A DNA stretch of 64,000 bases from Mycobacterium sp. DL440. Lineage in GTDB: Bacteria; Actinomycetota; Actinomycetes; Mycobacteriales; Mycobacteriaceae. Under the pieces are notes generated by a model. That model ran no database searches. It was not told the origin of the DNA and saw only the letters and a program-made list of their open reading frames with translations. This document shows positions 39,801 to 47,650 of the stretch, in pieces. The position numbers and the translations under genes were made by a program. Every line of letters begins with the position of its first letter. The first letter of the stretch is position 1. Location of the stretch: positions 1,774,481-1,838,480 of the forward strand of contig NZ_CP050191.1 of the NCBI RefSeq assembly GCF_011745145.1, read 5' to 3'.

Positions 39801-40594
39801 CAGGGCATTCCTTCCACGCCGGCTGCGGCCGTGCCGAGGTAGACCTCTTGGACCTTTGGGTTGGCCTGTACCTCGGCCACCGAACCCTCGGCGATCACCT
39901 GACCACGGGCCAGCACCGTCACTGAGGTCGCGAATGCCCGCATGAAGTCCATATCGTGTTCGACGACCACTACGGTGCGAGCTCCACCGATGCGACGCAA
40001 CAGGTTTCCGGTCTCCTCGCGTTCCTCATGGCTCATCCCGGCCACCGGTTCGTCGAGCAGCAGGACATCGGCGTTCTGCACCAGCAACATGCCGATCTCC
40101 AGCCATTGCTTCTGGCCGTGGGCCAGCACCCCGGCCGGTTTCTCGGCCAGATCCGCCAGCCCGGTGATCTCCAGAGCTTCCTCGATCGCGGGCAGGATCC
40201 CGCGCCGCCGGCGCAGCAGCGTCCAGGGGGATCGGCCCGCGCCTGCGGCGATGTCGAGATTCTGCAGCACCGTCAGCTGTTCGAACACGCTCGCGGTCTG
40301 AAATGTGCGGCCCACGCCGGACCGGGCGATCTGGTGCACCTTCTTCCCGAGGAGTTCCACCCCCGACTTGTTCGCCGAACCGGTGGCTCCCACCAGTCCG
40401 GTGATCGCGTCGATCACGGTCGTCTTGCCTGCACCATTGGGGCCGATCAGAAAGCGCAGATCACCCTGGAACAGCGTCAGATCGACATCACTGACTGCCT
40501 TGAAGCCGTCGAAATCGACTGTCAAACCGCGTACTTCGAGGTACTCGGTGCCCATCCCGGCGTTTCCGCCGGCCACCGGTTCGGTTTCGGTCAC
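39800..40594 (-). CDS. urtD: Urea ABC transporter ATP-binding protein UrtD
   Basis: A 264-residue ABC ATPase. Walker A is GPNGAGKTTVIDAI, followed by the LivG-like GRTFQTASVFEQLTVLQNL, the degenerate signature LAHGQKQWLEIGMLL and Walker B VLLLDEPVAGM. The signature LAHGQKQWLEI in place of LSGGQ is usual for UrtD. It overlaps urtC by four bases. Confidence 0.94.
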   Translation of the reverse strand: MTETEPVAGGNAGMGTEYLEVRGLTVDFDGFKAVSDVDLTLFQGDLRFLIGPNGAGKTTVIDAITGLVGATGSANKSGVELLGKKVHQIARSGVGRTFQTASVFEQLTVLQNLDIAAGAGRSPWTLLRRRRGILPAIEEALEITGLADLAEKPAGVLAHGQKQWLEIGMLLVQNADVLLLDEPVAGMSHEEREETGNLLRRIGGARTVVVVEHDMDFMRAFATSVTVLARGQVIAEGSVAEVQANPKVQEVYLGTAAAGVEGMP

Positions 40595-41742
40595 GACGCG
40601 GCACCTACTCTCTCGGCGTCAGGATTGGCGTCCGGCGCGGTCTCGGGCTGGGAGCCCCCGGGATCCGGTGAGGCCGACCGTTCGCGCCGCCACCGGGCGA
40701 ACAGCACACCGAGCCCGGCCAGCCCGGCGGGGAAGAACCCGACGACGACGATGAACAACAGACCTTGTGCGTAGATCCATCCGGACGGAAAGCGTTCGGA
40801 GAAAAGGGTTTGCGCCCAGGCCACGCCGATGGCGCCGAGCGCCGGGCCGAGCAGTGTGGAACGCCCGCCGATCGCGACCCCGATCAGGAACGCGATGGAC
40901 GGCACGATGCCGACCTGTGACGGCGCGATGAATCCGACGATCGGCACGAACAACGCACCGGCGATGCTGGCGAACAGCGCTGCCAGCGTGTAGGCGACGA
41001 CCTTGATATTGGCCGGGTCGTATCCCAGGAATCGCACCCGTTCCTCGCCGTCGCGCACGGCGACCAGCAACTCGCCGTAACGGCTGTACATCAGTTGGCG
41101 TACGACGGCGACCACGATCAACAGGGTGGCTGCCGCGATGAAGTACACCATCCGCTTGTTCGCCGGATCATTGAGGTTGAATCCGAAGAAGGTCCGGAAG
41201 TTGGTCAATCCGTTGCTGCCGCCGAGGCTGGTCTGGCCAACGAGCAGGATCGCCAGCGCCGCTGCCAGTGCTTGCGAGAGGATCGCGAAGTAGGCGCCCT
41301 TGACCCGGCGTTTGAACACACCGAAACCGAGCAGGGCCGCGATTCCGGTCGGGATCAACAGGATCGCCAGCAGCGCGAACGCAGGGGAGCCGAACGGCTC
41401 CCAATAGCCCGGTAGCTGACGTACCCCGGCGATCTGCATGAAGTCGGGTACGTTGTGCCCGCGGATCTGGGCATCGGCGATCTTGAGATGCATCCCCATC
41501 ATGTAGCCGCCGAGGCCGAAGAACACGCCCTGGCCGAGGACCAGCATTCCTCCACGGCCCCAGGCCAATCCGATGCCCACCGCCACGATCGCAAAGCACA
41601 CGAACTTGCCGAGCAGACTCAGCCGGAAGTCCGACAGTGCCGCAGGAGCCACACCGAACAGCAACACCGCCGCCACGCCGAAGCCGGCCCAGGTCTGCCA
41701 GCGTCCCAGGTTTGTTCGTAGTCCTTGCGTGAGTGTGCTCAT
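40591..41742 (-). CDS. urtC: Urea ABC transporter permease UrtC
   Basis: A 383-residue LivM-type permease with about ten hydrophobic segments. GRGGMLVLGQGVFFGLGGYMMG near residue 65 and RDGEERVRFLGYDPANIKV near 250 are characteristic of UrtC. The C-terminal tail is hydrophilic and charged. ATG 41742 is chosen (MSTLTQGLRTNLG), overlapping urtB by four bases; longer upstream reading is not homologous. It forms the membrane channel with UrtB. Confidence 0.94.
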   Translation of the reverse strand: MSTLTQGLRTNLGRWQTWAGFGVAAVLLFGVAPAALSDFRLSLLGKFVCFAIVAVGIGLAWGRGGMLVLGQGVFFGLGGYMMGMHLKIADAQIRGHNVPDFMQIAGVRQLPGYWEPFGSPAFALLAILLIPTGIAALLGFGVFKRRVKGAYFAILSQALAAALAILLVGQTSLGGSNGLTNFRTFFGFNLNDPANKRMVYFIAAATLLIVVAVVRQLMYSRYGELLVAVRDGEERVRFLGYDPANIKVVAYTLAALFASIAGALFVPIVGFIAPSQVGIVPSIAFLIGVAIGGRSTLLGPALGAIGVAWAQTLFSERFPSGWIYAQGLLFIVVVGFFPAGLAGLGVLFARWRRERSASPDPGGSQPETAPDANPDAERVGAAS

Positions 41743-42623
41743 ACCAGACTCCTGGTTCGAACCGTGAACAATCCCTGCGGTCGTACCTGCAGGAAGACCA
41801 CGATGATGACGAATACGATCACCTTGGCCAGCGACGCCGTGGTGCTGTATTCGATGAACGAGTTCAGGAAGCCCAGGGCGAACGCGGCGATGACCGTGCC
41901 CTTGATCTGGCCCAGTCCGCCGACCACAACAACCAGGAACGCGTCGATCAGGAAGCTCTGGCCGATGGTCGGACTGGTGGAGCCGATCAGGGTCAGCGCC
42001 ACACCGGCCACTGCGGCCAGTCCCGATCCGATGAAGAACGTGGTGATGTCGGTCTTTCGTGAGGAGATACCGCTTGTCTCCGCCAGATCCCGGTTCTGCA
42101 CCACCGCCCGGATGCGCCGCCCCATCGGGCTGGTCTTGAGAACGGTGGCGAGCACCGCCACGCACACGACGGCCAGCACCAGGATGAAGATTCGGGTCTT
42201 GGGCACCACCGCGCCGAGAATCTCGACGCCGCCCGAGAGCCAATCCGGGGCAACGACGTTGACCGCGGGCGCACCGAAGATGTCGCGGGCCACCTGTTGC
42301 AGGATCAGGCCGACGCCGAAGGTGACCAGCAGCGTGTCCAGCGGGCGGCCGTACATCCGCTGGATCAGCGTCACCTCGAGCAACGCACCCATGGCGCCAC
42401 CGACGAGGAACCCGACTGCCAGCGAGATCAACAGTGAGGCACCGGCATTGGTGATCATCTGCTGCACCACGTAGGCGGTGTAGCAGCCGGCCATGATGAA
42501 CTCGCCGTGCGCCATGTTGATGACCCCCATCTGGCCGAAGGTCAGTGAGAGGCCCAGTGCGGCCAGCAGCAGGATTGAGCCGAGGCTCAACCCTGTTGCC
42601 AGCTGGCCGATGAGGATGTCCAT
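41739..42623 (-). CDS. urtB: Urea ABC transporter permease UrtB
   Basis: A 294-residue LivH-type permease. GLSLTFGQMGVINMAHGEF near residue 25 is the family hallmark, and VVVGGLGQIKGTVIAAFALG near 245 is the typical C-terminal loop and helix. About eight hydrophobic segments are seen. It follows urtA by 34 bases and overlaps urtC. Confidence 0.95.
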   Translation of the reverse strand: MDILIGQLATGLSLGSILLLAALGLSLTFGQMGVINMAHGEFIMAGCYTAYVVQQMITNAGASLLISLAVGFLVGGAMGALLEVTLIQRMYGRPLDTLLVTFGVGLILQQVARDIFGAPAVNVVAPDWLSGGVEILGAVVPKTRIFILVLAVVCVAVLATVLKTSPMGRRIRAVVQNRDLAETSGISSRKTDITTFFIGSGLAAVAGVALTLIGSTSPTIGQSFLIDAFLVVVVGGLGQIKGTVIAAFALGFLNSFIEYSTTASLAKVIVFVIIVVFLQVRPQGLFTVRTRSLV

Positions 42624-42657
42624 GCTGTGATTGGTTCCCCGTCGCTTCGCTCGGCCG

Positions 42658-43926
42658 TCAGCCGGACAGGCCCGCAGCCCACGGGTAGGACTTCAGATAC
42701 GGGTCGGGATCGATCGGATCCTTGGACTCCCAGATCGTGTAGATCAGGCCGTCCGGGCGGATCTCGCCGATGCGGGCGGTCTTGGTGATGTGGTGGTTCT
42801 CGCCGTCGATGGTGACCTTGCCCTCTGGCGCGTCGAAGCTGACGCCGTCAGCGTTGTCCTGAATCGCCGCGACGTCGAACGACTTGGCCTTCTCGACGGT
42901 GTTCTTCCACAGATAGACCGAGACGTAGGCGGCTTCCATGGGATCCGAGGTGGGCTTCTTGGGATCCTTGACGAAATCCTTGTAGGCCTTGACGAAGGCG
43001 TTGTTCACCGGGGTGTCGATGGTCTGGTAGTAGTTCCACGCGGTGAGCTGACCGGCGACATTCTGCACACCGATACCGCCGACCTCTTCCTCGGCGATCG
43101 AGACCGACACCACGGGCATCTGTTCCGGAGTCAGGCCGACGTTCTTGTACTCACGGAAGAACGCGACATTGGAATCGCCGTTGAGGGTGTTGAACACCGC
43201 GTCCGCATCGGCGCTACGGACCTTGTTGACGATGGTGGAGAAGTCGGTCGAGCCCAGCGGGGTGTAATCCTCGCCCTTGATCTCGATCCCGTTCTCCTTG
43301 GCGTAGGCCTTGATGATGCGGTTGGCCGTCTGCGGGAACACGTAGTCGCTGCCCACCAGGTAGAGCGACTTGACGCCCTTCTCCTTGAGGAAGTCCAGCG
43401 CCGGGACGATCTGCTGGTTGGTGGTGGCGCCGGTGTAGAAGATGTTCTTGCTCGACTCCAGGCCCTCGTATTGCACCGGGTAATACAGCAGGGAGTTGGC
43501 GCTCTCGAACACCGGGAGCATGGCCTTGCGGCTTGAGCTGGTCCAGCCGCCGAACACCGCGGCCACGCAGTCGCTGCTGATCAGCTTCTCGGCCTTCTCG
43601 GCGAACACCGTGGGCTCGGAGGCTCCATCCTCACCGATCAGCTCGATCTGTTTGCCCAGAACGCCACCCTTGGCGTTGATCTCCTCGACCGCGAGTTTGA
43701 TAGAGTCGCGCACCGTCACCTCGGAGATGGCCATTGTGCCCGACAGCGAGTTCAGCGATCCGACTTTGATCTTCGGGCCGGAGGTGTCCACGCATGATGC
43801 CGCGTTTGCTGCGTCGGTCTCGCTCGCCCGGCTACCGCAGCCGGCCAGCAACAGGCTGGTGGCTGCGATCAAACTCCCTGCGGCTATTGCCGACCGGCGT
43901 AACTGGGCACGTTGCGGAACTCGCAT
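42658..43926 (-). CDS. urtA: Urea ABC transporter substrate-binding lipoprotein UrtA
   Basis: A 422-residue lipoprotein: the basic start MRVPQRAQLRRS, a hydrophobic segment and lipobox LLLAGCGS put the acylated cysteine near residue 29. The mature protein shows IKVGSLNSLSGTMAISE, VFGGWTSSSRKAMLPVFE and LLYYPVQYEG, characteristic of UrtA rather than generic amino acid binders. It probably binds urea or short amides. ATG 43926 is chosen from the signal peptide. It heads the transporter operon. No urease or urea amidolyase genes lie in the window. Confidence 0.94.
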   Translation of the reverse strand: MRVPQRAQLRRSAIAAGSLIAATSLLLAGCGSRASETDAANAASCVDTSGPKIKVGSLNSLSGTMAISEVTVRDSIKLAVEEINAKGGVLGKQIELIGEDGASEPTVFAEKAEKLISSDCVAAVFGGWTSSSRKAMLPVFESANSLLYYPVQYEGLESSKNIFYTGATTNQQIVPALDFLKEKGVKSLYLVGSDYVFPQTANRIIKAYAKENGIEIKGEDYTPLGSTDFSTIVNKVRSADADAVFNTLNGDSNVAFFREYKNVGLTPEQMPVVSVSIAEEEVGGIGVQNVAGQLTAWNYYQTIDTPVNNAFVKAYKDFVKDPKKPTSDPMEAAYVSVYLWKNTVEKAKSFDVAAIQDNADGVSFDAPEGKVTIDGENHHITKTARIGEIRPDGLIYTIWESKDPIDPDPYLKSYPWAAGLSG

Positions 43927-44162
43927 GGGCGACCTTTCCCTTGAATTGCAGCGCTTCTCGGCCGATCTCGGCCGGCGGCGGTGCAAGAGGTTAAACACAC
44001 TGTGCGGGTGTCGAATCGGGACGTTAGAGCGCCGCTGTTACTGGGAAATGTCTGTGTGTGACAAACAAATTAACCTCAAGCTAGGGCGAGTTGGTTTGCC
44101 GTTGGCTCGGGCTCACCCCACTCATTCGTCGCACCTGTAACAACGCGGTAGCGTGCTGGGAT
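43927..44162. promoter_or_regulatory. Divergent promoter region of urtA and secreted-protein gene
   Basis: This 236-bp gap has an AT-rich core around 44030-44075. On the minus strand, 44058-44074 contains GTTAA and GTCAC half-sites spaced about one helical turn apart, loosely like a GlnR box (GTnAC-N6-GTnAC). Nitrogen control of urea uptake by GlnR is known in actinobacteria, but this match is weak. No gene is seen in the gap. Confidence 0.3.
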
Positions 44163-44606
44163 ATGACGGGTATGACGAATGTGCGAAAAGCGACAACCAC
44201 GGTCGGTGCGGCGCTGGTTCTGGCGGCTGCGGGTATGGCGGTCTCCAACGCAACGTCGAATGCGGACCCGGCGGGCCAAGGCCATCAGGTGAAGTACACG
44301 CTCACGTCCGGCGCGCCTTACGAATTCGACCTCTACTACCTGACGACGCAGCCTGCGAGTAAAGACGCCTACAACGCTGATGCGTACAAATACCTGCAGA
44401 AGGCGACGGTGAACGTCGGTCCCGACGCGCCCTGGGTCTTCGAGACCACGCTCGCCGACCCGCAGTGGGCGATCTTCACCGTCGCGAGCACGACGCACGG
44501 CGGCCAGGCCCAGCCCAACGCGCACTGTGAGATCGCTGTCGACGGTCAGATCGCCGTCCAGAACGATCATCCGTACAGCCCGCGGTGCCAGCTCGGTCAG
44601 TGGTAG
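44163..44606 (+). CDS. Secreted MmpS-like protein
   Basis: A 147-residue exported protein. A signal sequence (RKATTTVGAALVLAAAGMAV) precedes a beta-rich domain with two cysteines (HCEIAV, PRCQLGQW) that could form a disulfide. The order of features (VKYTLTSGAPYEFDLYY, then PWVFETTLADP, then a Cys-containing CEIAVDGQIAVQ) resembles the exposed domain of MmpS proteins, but there is no adjacent MmpL, and the signal appears cleavable. Two in-frame ATG codons (44163, 44172) are possible starts. Function is unknown. Confidence 0.7.
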   Translation: MTGMTNVRKATTTVGAALVLAAAGMAVSNATSNADPAGQGHQVKYTLTSGAPYEFDLYYLTTQPASKDAYNADAYKYLQKATVNVGPDAPWVFETTLADPQWAIFTVASTTHGGQAQPNAHCEIAVDGQIAVQNDHPYSPRCQLGQW

Positions 44607-44628
44607 GTCGGCAGTAGTTCGATCTGCT

Positions 44629-44663
44629 CGCGTTATCCGGCGAGGTACTCGCCGGATAACGCG
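44629..44663. terminator. Bidirectional terminator hairpin, perfect 16-bp stem
   Basis: CGCGTTATCCGGCGAG and its exact complement CTCGCCGGATAACGCG flank a three-base GTA loop between two convergent genes. The hairpin contains the stop codon (44633-44635) and last codons of the leftward membrane-protein gene. Confidence 0.85.
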
Positions 44664-46066
44664 TAGATCGCGGTCCCGCCGTGGGCGTCGTGAAAATTCA
44701 TCTCGATAACGATCTCGTCCTCGCGGGCACCGCCGCTGCCCCATTCACCGATGGTGACGTGCGCCTTTCCGCGGTCCACCGGATCGACGTCGTACCGGCG
44801 CATGGCGTCGTCGCGCGCCGCGGACAGGACGTCAGGGGAGACGTCGGCGAGCCGGAAGCGGGTGCTGTAACGACCCTCTCCGATGGGATCGTCGGGCGAC
44901 GCGAATCCGCCTGCCTTTCCGCGGGTCCGGTAGTACATGTCGCCCCGGTAGAAGTCGACCGAGAAGTTGCCGTCACTGCCCGTGGAAAGGTCGATGTTCT
45001 TGATGTCGGGTGCATCGGCGGGAACCCCTCGGGCGGCCAATGCGGCCTCGACCTGGCGCAGCCCTGCCGCGAGATCGTCGACGGGCCACCACGGTGCGAT
45101 GGTGCCGTCTGTCTTACCTCTGATGTAAATGCTCGGTTGGCCGAACGTACCTTTGGCCAGGACCGGACGCTCGGCGCCGAAGATGTTGTCGCTGTTGCGG
45201 GCGATCTCCAACTCGGATGCCACTGTGTGGTCGGCGGGCAGCTGCGCCGCCGCGCCGGTCAGGAAGTCCTGTGCGGAGAATCCCTGCAGGTCGTCGATGG
45301 TGAACGTGTCGCGGCTGCGGGAGTTGGTGGACTGTTCGCTGGTTTCCCAACCGTCGACGTCGCCCTGGTAGGCCCGTATCCGGTCGCCGCCCAAGTACAC
45401 CTCTACATCGACGCGGGTATCACGGATGTCGAAGCTCAGCAGGGCGCCGAGCGATTCGGGCGCTTCGGTGCGCAGGTGGTTGAGCGCCTCGTCGTACCAC
45501 TGCCACAGCGGGCGCGCATCGGGGTCGTCAGACTCAGACGTGATGCCGGGGACCGCGGCCGACACGCTGCGCGTCAGAGGCTTGAGGTCCCAGATATCGG
45601 TCGGAGGCAGCAGCATCGTGGCCCACATCGCTGCCACCGCCGTCAGGGCCGCCGGTGCGTGTGCCCGCATCGTGCGATGCTCGGTGACCGCAGGGCTGCC
45701 CGGCGTACCGAGGACCTCCGTCGGCAACTCGCCGTGACCGTCGGCGACGATACCTGCGAGCTGGGCGCGAAACAGGTTCGCATGGCTGTGAAACCGGAAT
45801 GGAGCGTCGCCCGGTGGCCGCGCCTCACCGGCGATGACGGTGGACGCAACCGCCGGGTTCGACGCCGACCGGTCGATCAGGTCGACGGTGACCGGGATGA
45901 GTTCACCGCCCGCGCCGGGTTTGACCGACTGCGTGAGCGCACCGGCGACCAGTCCGATCCCCATCGCGGCGAGAACGACCGCGAGCACGAGGAACCAGCC
46001 ACCCGAGTAGGCGCCGATCGCGATGCCGCCACCGACACACACGCCGCCCACGATCGCGCGAACCAT
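44633..46066 (-). CDS. Membrane-anchored protein, function unknown
   Basis: A 477-residue protein with two N-terminal hydrophobic helices (AIVGGVCVGGGIAIGAY and FLVLAVVLAAMGIGLVAGAL). A large hydrophilic domain follows without a motif I recognise; a third hydrophobic stretch lies near residue 140 (AALTAVAAMWATMLL). The ATG at 46066 is preferred because AGAGGTG is correctly spaced before it; the GTG at 46075 lies within that site. It diverges from another two-helix membrane protein across 152 bp, suggesting a functional pair. I assign no activity. Confidence 0.75.
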   Translation of the reverse strand: MVRAIVGGVCVGGGIAIGAYSGGWFLVLAVVLAAMGIGLVAGALTQSVKPGAGGELIPVTVDLIDRSASNPAVASTVIAGEARPPGDAPFRFHSHANLFRAQLAGIVADGHGELPTEVLGTPGSPAVTEHRTMRAHAPAALTAVAAMWATMLLPPTDIWDLKPLTRSVSAAVPGITSESDDPDARPLWQWYDEALNHLRTEAPESLGALLSFDIRDTRVDVEVYLGGDRIRAYQGDVDGWETSEQSTNSRSRDTFTIDDLQGFSAQDFLTGAAAQLPADHTVASELEIARNSDNIFGAERPVLAKGTFGQPSIYIRGKTDGTIAPWWPVDDLAAGLRQVEAALAARGVPADAPDIKNIDLSTGSDGNFSVDFYRGDMYYRTRGKAGGFASPDDPIGEGRYSTRFRLADVSPDVLSAARDDAMRRYDVDPVDRGKAHVTIGEWGSGGAREDEIVIEMNFHDAHGGTAIYALSGEYLAG

Positions 46067-46159
46067 CGGATTCACCTCTGCCCAACCACCTTTCGGCGGC
46101 CAGGCCTGGCCCGTCGGCGTTGCTGCGGGTCTTCAGGCATGGGTCAACCATACGCAGAC

Positions 46160-46175
46160 GCCACTGGCCAGTGGC
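46160..46175. promoter_or_regulatory. 16-bp perfect palindrome in divergent promoter
   Basis: GCCACTGGCCAGTGGC lies in the gap between two divergent membrane-protein genes. It is just upstream of TAGTGT (46183-46188), a plausible -10 for the rightward gene. It may be an operator for one or both; the regulator is unknown. Confidence 0.45.
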
Positions 46176-46218
46176 CGCACGGTAGTGTCGTCGGGGTGCG
46201 TTGGACGGTTGCGGCAGC

Positions 46219-47415
46219 ATGAGCGTTGACGCGCCGGCCGGCGAGAATCTCGCGCTGATTTCCCGCACCGAATACCTCGATAGCCAGGCCCGCGTCCGCA
46301 AGGGCGTCTGCGCGGCGCTGGTGCTCGCCGCGGTGCCGCTGCTGCTCATCCTCGTCGCCAGTGGAGTCGCCCCTGGGATCGTCATGGTGGTGGTGGGCGG
46401 GTCACTGACCAGTTCGGTCCTGTACAGCGTCGTGGGTCGAATGACAGGTCGACGAGCCGCGGTCCGGCTCGCGCTGGTCGACGGACAGGTTCTCATCGGC
46501 ACCGAGGACAGCGGGGATGTCGTGCGCCCGCTGGGCGATCTCGTCGACGTCGGTCTGTCCGCCGAAGAGTCGCCGGAGACCCGCATCGCGCCTGCTGGCC
46601 GGGATCTTCGCGTCAAAGGTGCGCGCTATCTGCAATTGACCTTCCGCGATGGCGCCGACTATCACGTCGCGGTCCTGGAGGACGATCCCGTCGCCGCCGA
46701 GATCCTGCGGCGCCTGCGGCGCGCGGTCCCCGAGAAGCCGCGCAAGCACAAGCCGATGAGGCCGGCGGGTCAGCGCGGCACATCCACAGAGTCCACTGCG
46801 GCGGCTGCGCAGGGAGCACCGCCCGAGCCCGTCGAATCGGAGGTCGCGACGGCCGAGCCGTCTGTGTCCCCGGTGCCCGGGCCGAGCGCGTCTCCGGCGG
46901 CGGACCTCCGGCTGTGGGAGGCCGCGCGTGTCGTCCACCGGCGGGTGCTGTCCGAATACGGCGCCTACGAGCTGGATCCCGCGCTGTACCTGCGGTATCC
47001 GGGAGTCACCGACATCACCCGTGATCACGTGATGGATTTCCATACCGCGTTGGAGGAGGCCCAGGCGCTGGCCACCGACACCTACCCGGGCGACGCCGGA
47101 TTCGCCGGCCGTTACCGCGCGGCGGTCGACGCACTGCGGCGCCGGTGGGCACGGTGCGAGCGCGACGGCAAAGCCACGGGAACCAGTTACCTGGCCGACG
47201 AGGACCGTGCCGACCTGGACACCGCCGCCAAGCTCTACAACCATGCGCAGGCCACCGATCAGCCCGGGGAGAAGACGTCCTACCTGCGCAAGGTGCAGCA
47301 GATAGTCGTCGATCTCGATGGGCGCGGCCGGGTGCACCTGCCTCGTCCGGTCGTCGCCGCGATCGAATCGCAGGTTCGGCTGGCACTCGAGCCGGGGCGC
47401 GGCTCGACAGACTGA
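46219..47415 (+). CDS. Membrane protein with C-terminal helical domain, function unknown
   Basis: A 398-residue protein. Two close helices (about residues 28-70) are followed by a beta-rich domain (~70-165, LALVDGQVLIGTEDSG to YHVAVLEDDPVAAEIL), a low-complexity Ala/Pro/Glu linker (~180-230) and an all-helical C-terminus with many charged residues. The architecture of an early membrane hairpin and long cytoplasmic tail suggests a scaffold or sensor, but no family is recognised. The ATG at 46219 is preferred over a TTG at 46201. A strong terminator follows directly. Confidence 0.72.
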   Translation: MSVDAPAGENLALISRTEYLDSQARVRKGVCAALVLAAVPLLLILVASGVAPGIVMVVVGGSLTSSVLYSVVGRMTGRRAAVRLALVDGQVLIGTEDSGDVVRPLGDLVDVGLSAEESPETRIAPAGRDLRVKGARYLQLTFRDGADYHVAVLEDDPVAAEILRRLRRAVPEKPRKHKPMRPAGQRGTSTESTAAAAQGAPPEPVESEVATAEPSVSPVPGPSASPAADLRLWEAARVVHRRVLSEYGAYELDPALYLRYPGVTDITRDHVMDFHTALEEAQALATDTYPGDAGFAGRYRAAVDALRRRWARCERDGKATGTSYLADEDRADLDTAAKLYNHAQATDQPGEKTSYLRKVQQIVVDLDGRGRVHLPRPVVAAIESQVRLALEPGRGSTD

Positions 47416-47443
47416 CCCTGATCCCACGGATTGGGATCAGGGT
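47415..47443 (+). terminator. Terminator after the membrane-protein gene
   Basis: A perfect 11-bp stem, ACCCTGATCCC / GGGATCAGGGT, with a seven-base loop begins at the stop codon of the upstream gene. It insulates the following SOS-regulated region. Confidence 0.85.
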
Positions 47444-47454
47444 TGCGAGATGGT

Positions 47455-47470
47455 TCGAACTGTTGTTCGA
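47455..47470. promoter_or_regulatory. SOS box 1 upstream of radical SAM gene
   Basis: TCGAACtgttGTTCGA matches all 12 defined positions of the mycobacterial SOS consensus. It lies 173 bp upstream of a second perfect box. The sequence after it (GATAGTCGGGTGCGTATGG) resembles that after box 2, as if the promoter had been duplicated. A reading frame from ATG 47484 runs into the radical SAM gene out of frame; I do not call it a gene. Confidence 0.85.
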
Positions 47471-47615
47471 TAGTCGGGTGCGTATGGAGCGGTTCCGCTG
47501 CCCCCTGAATGCGCAAGTGGCTGGGCAAGCGCCCACGGCGCGCGCCGATGCCGTACCCGAAACCGCGGCATCGGCGCACCCAGCCTCCTTCGAGATCGAC
47601 ACGGGCGGAATTACC

Positions 47616-47646
47616 TTGACATACATATCGAACAATTGTTCGATAT
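47616..47646 (+). promoter_or_regulatory. Promoter with embedded perfect SOS box (box 2)
   Basis: TTGACA at 47616-47621 is a consensus -35; CGATAT (47641-47646) or the overlapping TTCGAT is the -10. TCGAACaattGTTCGA at 47628-47643 fills the space between them, an ideal LexA-repressed layout. The predicted start site is near 47651-47653, at the ATG of the radical SAM gene, implying a leaderless mRNA. Confidence 0.85.
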
Positions 47647-47650
47647 GGGT

